NCBI RefSeq assembly: GCF_000005505.3
Contig: NC_016131.3
Span: 11,305,501 to 11,369,500 of the forward strand
Length of the DNA: 64,000 nt
Source of the DNA: Brachypodium distachyon
Lineage: Eukaryota > Streptophyta > Magnoliopsida > Poales > Poaceae
Direction: 5' to 3'
Below the pieces are notes generated by a model. It was not told where the DNA came from, did not search any database, and worked only from the letters and a program-made list of their open reading frames with translations. This document shows, piece by piece, positions 57,801 to 64,000 of the stretch (position 1 is the stretch's first letter; each line of letters begins with the position of its first letter). A program made the position numbers and the translations under genes.

Positions 57801-59229
57801 CATTTGGCACTTCTTGAGGGTGTTCTGCTATTCTCCTGCAGCACAATATTTGCTTCTCTGAGCATGCGGCTTCGTCCCTTCCTGTCAAGGCAGTCATAGA
57901 TGCGATCTAACTTCCACCGGTGGTAGATGAAGAGAGTGCGCGCATGGTGCTGCTTGATGTTGAGCAAATTCATTACTATTAATAGGTCCTCTTTCTGTAG
58001 GTAGAGTAGATAGAGAAAGCAGTCAGTAGATCTCAACTAGCGGTAGGACGGACAGAATCTGGAAACCAGCAGTCTATTACCTGTGCAGCAGAAATGGACT
58101 CTGGTGTAATGGCCTGCAACAGCAATTATAAACGTTAAAATCTTAAACCATAAGCATCTTCCTAAAAAAAGTGCAGTTTGCTAAACTGGAGACCTGAAAT
58201 CCCAGAAAATGCAGAATTACATATACAATTGAGGGTACAATAAGATTTTTTAGTGAGAGAGGAACTGAACTAAATATCAGCATACCAGGAACGGTATGAT
58301 GCTTTGATTTCAGTCCTTGAGTTCTGAACAGTTACTAATGCTGATTGTAAATATAGAAAACATTACCATGGAACAACGAGGTAACTCCAATGCTACTATG
58401 CATGACTTGTATGGTGCTTAAGGTTATGTTAAGTACAATAAATTACACGTTCAAGAAAGGAAACAATTTAAATTTGAACAAAATGCATATAACGATACAC
58501 ATTTCTCATGTTACAATTAAGCAACACTGCATACTCGAAACTGATTGTCCTCTTGTAAGACCATTATTTCAGGGGAAATTAGTGACCTTTATGAAATTGA
58601 TCAAACCTTTGTGGTGAAAGATTTTCAATTGAACTAAACTAAGAATCTTACAACTGAACTAAGATTTAAACCAAGATGGCTGCACGGATTATATTTTGGT
58701 CACTCGTCGCCACTGGAAATATTGTTTCTTTGATCACACATTGAAGTCCTAGTACTGTCAGCATTAACAGTCGCGCCCCATAGGACCCAATCTGGGTACC
58801 GTACCGGAGAGAACTGGAGACGCTTCGCTGAACTAGCGCGGTATTTTATTTTTTTGGAGAGAACAGAGAACCTCCAAGCATAATCCATAGGCGCGTAAAT
58901 ACTCTTTAAAAATATACGCAAAAATAAACCAAGTCCGTGCGAAGAAATTGGGAGCGGGATGCTCAAATCGATCAGCCAGCTCAACCCCGATCTCGCCGAG
59001 GCGGATGCCCCAATAAACCGGTACGCATATTTAATCAAACGGCGAGCCAGCAAGGGCATCTGCTCGCCGCGTTACTCACCCAGCAATCCGAGCGGAGCTG
59101 CGGCAGCGGCGCGTCTTCCTCGAGCAGGCCTAGGTCCTCCTCGTCCGCCTCCACGGCCAAGCCATCCCAGACTGCCTCCTCCTCGTCTCCGTCGTCTTCG
59201 AAGAAATAGCACTCGTCGTCGCTGGCCAT
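54852..59229 (-). CDS. ARI: ARIADNE-type RBR E3 ubiquitin ligase, copy C (intact)
   Basis: Five exons on the minus strand: 59080-59229, 58081-58113, 57724-57994, 56711-57191, 54852-55518; 1602 nt, 533 aa, all phases closing (0,0,1,2). Acidic start MASDDECYFFEDDGDEEE, conserved LLNIKQHHARTLFIYHRWK helix (E2/UBA-like region), RING1 with Cys126, Cys129 and CGHCFCNDC to residue 152, IBR (WCPSVPHCGHAIRV, CPCGVSFCFNC), RING2 with catalytic Cys about residue 300 in RDGCNLV, then the helical Ariadne domain ending GPDKAKEFLV. Length fits the plant ARI5/7/8 group (about 530-590 aa). Intron 4 carries a 906-bp Mutator-like element and should still splice. This is the only copy in the window that reads through without a break. 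Confidence 0.92.
55637..56542. mobile_element. Mutator-like element (Pack-MULE type) in intron 4 of ARIADNE copy C
   Basis: Ends GAAATAAGTCCATTT and its exact inverse. Inverted similarity runs about 200 bp inward at both ends (for example cagtgccagagaggcagcc against ggctgcctctctggcactg). Perfect 9-bp duplication TAGCTATCT at 55628-55636 and 56543-56551, the Mutator hallmark. The 906-bp element encodes no transposase but carries a leader-like CT-rich block and an ORF between its inverted repeats, so it resembles a gene-fragment-carrying MULE. Confidence 0.88.
56037..56519 (+). CDS. Coiled-coil/transmembrane ORF carried by the Mutator-like element
   Basis: 160 codons inside the MULE, opposite to the host gene. 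Residues 1-35 (MPDFLEEGVDWPGAGVFQMS...) are globular, about 40-97 form a charged heptad-type coiled coil (RRTEEEKMKLEFELASQDLR and onward), and about 98-116 (FMYAVTVAITLAAVHVCLL) are hydrophobic and membrane-like. From about residue 118 the frame runs into the right inverted repeat, so the tail is element-derived. The ATG is preceded by gcgggtag, which looks like a splice acceptor, so the ORF may be a last exon. Coiled coil followed by a C-terminal membrane segment recalls plant GRF-zinc-finger proteins, but no GRF finger is visible; this is a guess. Confidence 0.5.
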   Translation: MPDFLEEGVDWPGAGVFQMSDGRFLEMMDERLCGSSRKKTEEHDLKNELRRTEEEKMKLEFELASQDLRIEELEKEVNDLRVELEEMSKKFMYAVTVAITLAAVHVCLLKPTLQCQRGSQCGGQPINPVKTAQTRWKQAWGGGRVSGFESLGCFFNLSIS

Positions 59230-60063
59230 GGTGGGGTTTGATCGCGGCGGGGGAGGAGGAGGCGAGGGTTTTCTCGGAACTTGGGACGAGGGTTAACCGG
59301 TAGGGAGGCTTTGGGGAGAACTGGAGAAGGAGACGGCCGGCTTGGCACCCTTTTCTTTTCTTATCTTTTTTTTTCTTTTCCTGAGGAATTTGTTCTCGTC
59401 GTTAGCGGGACCTGAATCCTGGACTGAGGTCGATTGCCGTCGCCGAGAGTTTCCGAAGATCGAGGCTTTCTTTTCTCAGGTGGTCGGACGTGTGGGTGTG
59501 GACGTGTGGTGATCTGATGGATGCACGGCTCGTGTCGGATTTTTATTTTGACTCGGAGTGCAAACTTTTTTATTTTCAAGACGGCTTACCTTTTTCCGTC
59601 CAGAAATATTAAGCTTGCTTCAGAAGATCCCCTCGTCTCTGCTCTCTGAGTAAGCAAAATTACGATATTACGATATAATATGTTCTAAATTGTAGCGCAT
59701 ATAACTTTTGTTTGATGTCATATTTTTTAAACTTTGATCAATCCTATAACAGAAAATTATCAGCATCCATGGTGTCAAATGAGTATCACTGGATATATTG
59801 TGAAATATATTTTCATATTGTCTTGGCTTGACCGCTTGGCACTGTATAGTATATGATAACTTTAGCTAGAAGTTTGGTCAAACTTTATAAAGTTTGTCAC
59901 TCAACAAAAGTTATACGTCCTACGCTTTAAATTGAGGGAGTATTAATTAAAGAAGAGAGTGATTGTTGTTGTATCTTATCGTAGATTCAACTCTAGCACA
60001 AGAACATAAGCATATAAAGGACACCAATGAAATAATAATAGAGTAACAGTAGTATTATACTTA
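59230..60063. other. Promoter side of ARIADNE copy C
   Basis: The copy C promoter and leader lie at about 59230-59450 (GC-rich). AT-rich DNA follows; a fragment ending ttgagggagta near 59940 is a likely decayed MITE. No gene seen. Confidence 0.4.
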
Positions 60064-60262
60064 TTCTCTCCATTCCTGAATATAAGAAGTCCTACATTTG
60101 TCATAAGTCAAACTTTTTCAAGTTTGACCAAATTTATAGGAAAAAATAGTGAGATTTATAATACCAAATAGGTATAGCATGAAAAAATAGTAATTAAATT
60201 AATAAAACAAATTTGGAGTTGTAGGCATGGGTAGATTTTTCAATATTTAGGAACAGAGTGAG
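60064..60262. mobile_element. Stowaway MITE, 199 bp
   Basis: TTCTCTCCATTCCTGAATAT on the left and, inverted, CTCACTCTGTTCCTAAATAT on the right, with TA on both sides (60062-60063, 60263-60264). Confidence 0.65.
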
Positions 60263-60264
60263 TA

Positions 60265-61911
60265 CTAGATAAAAGAGTAATACAACAATTAAGATACCGT
60301 GCATGGTGAGGTTGTATTTTAATCTTGGTAGGACACTTATTTTTACAGATGTGGTCCCATGTTATTTGGTCACGATTTATCCATATCCCGCTTTATTAAA
60401 TATGCCATCGCATCTTATGAGAGATGCTACTAGTGAACTCATAAAACATCATAAACTGATGATTCATTTCCAATCTTGAAACTCTCCGAACAAAAGTGCA
60501 CTTCCTAAAAGTTTGCATCTTGCTACTCCAAAAATAATCAAATTCTTCATTCGTGATAAATCCATCTTGTGTGATAGCTAATGCACTTTCAAATTTGACA
60601 ATCTTGTTAGGTGTGGTGGGGACACAAGGGGCTTCTTGAATTTTATTTAGGGAAAGTAGCTTGTTCTTATTTGAAACACGTAGATCAAGGATGGAAAGCA
60701 TGAAATCCTTATTAGATAATGGTAGCTAATCATAGATAATGTCATGTTGAGTGATAGATCAAAAAACATATCGATTCATCTTGATATCTAATGGTACATC
60801 TTTCTGAAAAATAGTTATTTTGAGGACCAATCCCCATAACCACACCAAGTTTTTTTTTCCAAGTATATTAGCCATTTGTTTTACAACATCAACTTTTGAG
60901 GGTTTATAGGCATATTGCAACATACGGTAAGGCCTCGACAGGACTACTTCTTCACAGACGGTTTTCTAGGAGGGCGAAAAAAAAATGTTTCCCTATTTGG
61001 ATTTAGATTTGAAACATGGAATTCAAATATGTTTCACGTGGGGCTGGAATTCGAAATTGGAATTGAATTTTGCAGATTTTATTGTTCGGATGTACATAGA
61101 TTTCACATCTGAAATTGCACACTCAATTTGTTGAAATCGACATTGGCACTCTATTCATTGAAATCGATGTTGAACTAAAATAGTCACCTCCCAATTTAGA
61201 GCCTTGCTCCTTAGAATTGAGTGGAATACTAGAATTGGACAACGATAACCCAGCCCTCGCCACTCGCTACGATGGTGAACTTCTATGACTATTCCGGTTG
61301 TCTCTCGTGAACTCCGACGAGCTGCAGTGAACTTCGATGGCTGCTCCACCAAACTCTAGCAACTCCAACGAAATCTAGCCACCGCTTCGACGAGCTCCGA
61401 CCGAATTCAATTCTATGGCTATCCAAACAAAATGCGGAGTATTTAAATTGTTTACGCCCCGTATATTTTTCATATTTTTACATGGCATGAGAGCCAATTA
61501 GTCCCTAGCATGTTTTTACTTCGGCCTTGGCGCTCGCGGCCGGTTCCGGCTTCGGTGCCGCGGTACACCGAAAGTCCACCAAGTCAGCCAACCAAACCCA
61601 CGTCCAACCCGTGTCCTGTTCGGTCACCCGCAGCGGTAAACGTAAAACCCGAGCAAGGCGGTTCAACGAAAAGGTAAACCGTGAAACCCAAACAACTTAC
61701 CGGAGACGGAGGAGGAAAAAAAGAAAAGAAAAGGGAAATATGCGCAAAAAATGGAAAGAAAAAGGTTTGGATTAAGCTGAGGCGAAACCAGCACGGTGCT
61801 CACCAACCTATTCCATCTCCCTCTCCCCCCACACCGCGTCACGCCTCCCCGCTTCCTCCCTTGCTCTCAGATCGGCGGCGAGTCAGGGCCTCAGGGCCGG
61901 CGGGAGCAGCG
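60265..61911. other. Intergenic region up to SEC3
   Basis: No recognised gene. A minus-strand frame at 60396-60701 (about 100 codons, with FITNEEFDYFWSSKMQT) is not recognised and has no flanking support. The SEC3 promoter and leader occupy roughly 61500-61911. Confidence 0.4.
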
Positions 61912-62083
61912 ATGGCGAAGTCAAGCGCAGACGACGCGGAGCTGCGCCGAGCGTGCGCGACGGCCGTGGCCGCGTCGGGCGCGCGCGGCGAGGAGGTGGC
62001 CTTCTCCATCCGCGTCGCCAAGGGGCGCGGCATCTTCGAGAAGCTCGGCCGCCTCGCCAAGCCCCGCGTCCTCGCGGTCACTA
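61912..62083 (+). CDS. SEC3: Exocyst complex component SEC3, first coding exon (partial)
   Basis: SEC3 is the exocyst subunit that marks vesicle tethering sites on the plasma membrane. The exon encodes [30 protein letters not shown] and KPRVLAVT; Arabidopsis SEC3A begins [15 protein letters not shown] and has the same SIRVAKSRG and KPRVLAL blocks. The exon ends in phase 1 at a GTCAGT donor. Compared with Arabidopsis the loop after the first helix is richer in Ala/Gly. Further exons (most of an ~880-aa protein) were not recognised up to 64000, so either intron 1 is long or the gene is truncated. Confidence 0.85.
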
Positions 62084-64000
62084 GTCAGTGCTCTCCTCAC
62101 CCTCCATCTCCCGCGTATTGGTTTGGTTGCTGTGCAGCTTTGCCGTCGCCGCTTTGATTTGGTTGCTTTGTGCTGCGGCGAGGGTTGGGGGAGCCTCTAG
62201 ATAGCTAGTAGTTTGGTGCTGATTTGGTTGCTTGGATAGTCTAGCTACTTCAATTTGCAAGTTGTTTGAAGCCGAATTCTTGTTGTTCTACCTGATCTTC
62301 GCTTATGACTTATGAGACCGTTGCTCCGATGAGCATGCGAGAGTCGTGATCTGGTTAGCTTGAATCGAAATAATAACTGTAGCTGGGCTTGGTTTGGTAG
62401 TCTATAACTCTATATCGCTATCGGTGGTGCTGGTTTGAGCAGAATCAGCAGGTTTGGTTTGGTTGTGTAGATCACTATACATAACTTTGGTTTGAGCAGA
62501 GTCGGCTGATCCATTTTATCTGTTTGATGATGTTATCTCGAAATTACTAAAATTTGTGATCTTTCTTCCATGTGGCGCCAAAACCTCCCAAAAAATCTCA
62601 CCACAGGCTGCAAGGCAAGAGCACAAAATTATGTCTATAATTTATTTTTTTGGAAACAGGACCTTCAGCTGATCCTGCAAAGCTTTCATCCAGGAGTTGG
62701 ATTCACTGTGTATAGTGTACTAAGAATTGTCACTTAGAGATCTCGCCATGTAGAGCTGAGAAAAAATAAAGTGCAAATACTGCAAGAGTTTGGAAACCTA
62801 ATGCACGCATTGATAGCAACAACTTAGCAGTGGGGCCAATGTGCAATAGTTCAAGTTGACTGAGTGAGTAGCCAGAGCTGAATGGAAATCCTTGTGAACC
62901 GTAGTTAGCTGGAGTTGGTGCAATGAGCACTCGCAACTCATGAGACGAGATGACCATAATTGTTGGATGACATCAGTTGGTGAAGAGATACACAATATCA
63001 TCAGAGACCATTCAATCACATTCCTCCATGCCTGTGTATGGACTGACAGCTGCCTCTAGCTCTGCAACAGAAATGCAAACAAGTTTGTGCACGCACTTCC
63101 AATGATACCATTTGTTACGTGTACAGTTAGCAGGAACAATTATGGTCATGAATGAGAAATTGAAAAGCCAAGATAGGGAGAGGTTAAACTGACCTAGCAG
63201 AAAGGAAAGTTCCTCAGAAAAATCTATGTCAACCCATGGAAGCCATTCAACAGGAAAGTTCTATATTTGGATTGAATTCATCGCGTGTGGATGAAGTGTG
63301 ACAATCCATAATGTGGCGAAACAAATGTAAGATAGCCATTTGTGGGAGGCGATGGTATTGGAGTATTATGGTCATCGTTGGTGAAGTGGTGGTGGCGATG
63401 GGGGAGGAGGGGAAGGAGGAAACATTGGGGGTGGAAGAGCAGGTGGCAGTGGTGTGGATGGCCTTCAATTATTATTTTTATTTGTTCATTAATCAGGCCT
63501 TGCATACCTGATCTACTGCTTGTTGGAGAGAGCCTGCCATAACTTGTCAAAAAACAAATGGGGTAGGACTTAAGAGGTATTTAGTTTTCTTCCTTTTGGA
63601 TGGTCTTGATCGGCCCAGGATTTCTCCAGTCCAGCTTACCCAGATAGCCTCCTATAGCAGTCCCAATTTTTCCATGGTTCCACACTGAGACATAGAACTA
63701 CGTGAGTCGACTTATTTTTACTCTCGTTGTTTCTGTCTGCATCTTAGCAGAGACGGCTGGGTTTCTTGCAGGAGCTGCGTTATGTTTACTTTTATGTTGG
63801 TCGGTGTGATTGCAAATTTGAATATGTAAATCCATAGCTTAGTAGGAACTTGTGACATTGAATTGTTTAGAGGAAAGAAACATGGATCTAGATTTATAGA
63901 GCAACAGCATGGATCTAGATAGTTCTGGTACCAGTGTTATGTCGTCCACTCGTCCCCTTTTTTTTTTTTGGTTTTGAGCACACTGTGAGTTCTCAGGTTT
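62084..64000. other. Probable SEC3 intron 1 or downstream sequence
   Basis: No conserved coding block was found here on either strand. The frames at 63278-63550 (minus) and 63311-63542 (plus) are repetitive His/Trp-rich shadows of the same GC-rich tract. If SEC3 is intact this is all intron 1. Confidence 0.4.

Noticed and set aside
60396..60701. 101-codon minus-strand frame
   Set aside because: Not recognised, isolated, and without start-context or neighbouring exons; noted only in the gap entry.
1..64000. CRISPR arrays, bacterial operons, ribosome-binding sites, tRNA and rRNA genes
   Set aside because: None seen; the window is plant nuclear DNA and no tRNA cloverleaf or rRNA sequence was recognised by eye.

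Overview
This window is nuclear DNA from a grass (Poaceae). Genes are split by many short introns and start in GC-rich first exons. The gaps hold typical monocot transposons: Stowaway (TA target duplication) and Tourist-like (TAA) MITEs, a CACTA element with repeated gacgggc-type subterminal motifs, Mutator-like elements with 9-bp target duplications, hAT elements with 8-bp duplications, LINE fragments and a gypsy-type solo LTR. Gene density is about one per 6-8 kb, which suggests a compact grass genome. I cannot fix the species from the sequence alone.

Layout. 1-0.6 kb: 5' end of a DA1-type ubiquitin-receptor/peptidase gene, minus strand, running off the left edge. 3.6-5.2 kb: complete inositol polyphosphate 5-phosphatase 11 gene, minus. 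9.4 kb: intronless TOM6, minus. 10.1-11.3 kb: non-autonomous CACTA element. 13.2-17.9 kb: ARIADNE-type RBR E3 ligase copy A, minus, frameshifted before RING1, with a LINE and a MITE in one intron and a 3.3-kb solo LTR 184 bp upstream of its ATG. 24.0-28.6 kb: UTP7/WDR46, plus, seven coding exons. 30.3-34.4 kb: mitochondrial 2-oxoglutarate dehydrogenase E2, plus, thirteen exons. 35.1-36.6 kb: decayed LINE. 37.2-39.6 kb: RNA polymerase III subunit RPC4, minus, ten coding exons. 41.2-41.4 kb: an MIR169 hairpin with its own TATA box, minus. 46.4-50.1 kb: ARIADNE copy B, minus, frameshifted in the last exon. 54.9-59.2 kb: ARIADNE copy C, minus, apparently intact, with a 906-bp Mutator-like element in intron 4 that carries its own ORF. 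61.9 kb onward: first exon of exocyst subunit SEC3, plus; no later exon was recognised.

The genes are mostly unrelated housekeeping functions: phosphoinositide turnover, mitochondrial import and TCA cycle, ribosome biogenesis, Pol III transcription, exocytosis and ubiquitination. The exception is the ARIADNE family. Its three copies share strand, exon number, intron phases (0,0,1,2) and an identical 481-nt exon 4. Only C reads through cleanly, so the cluster looks like a duplicated family with two copies decaying. Exon borders were read by eye from GT/AG sites and frame continuity; for every gene called complete the exon lengths sum to a multiple of three.
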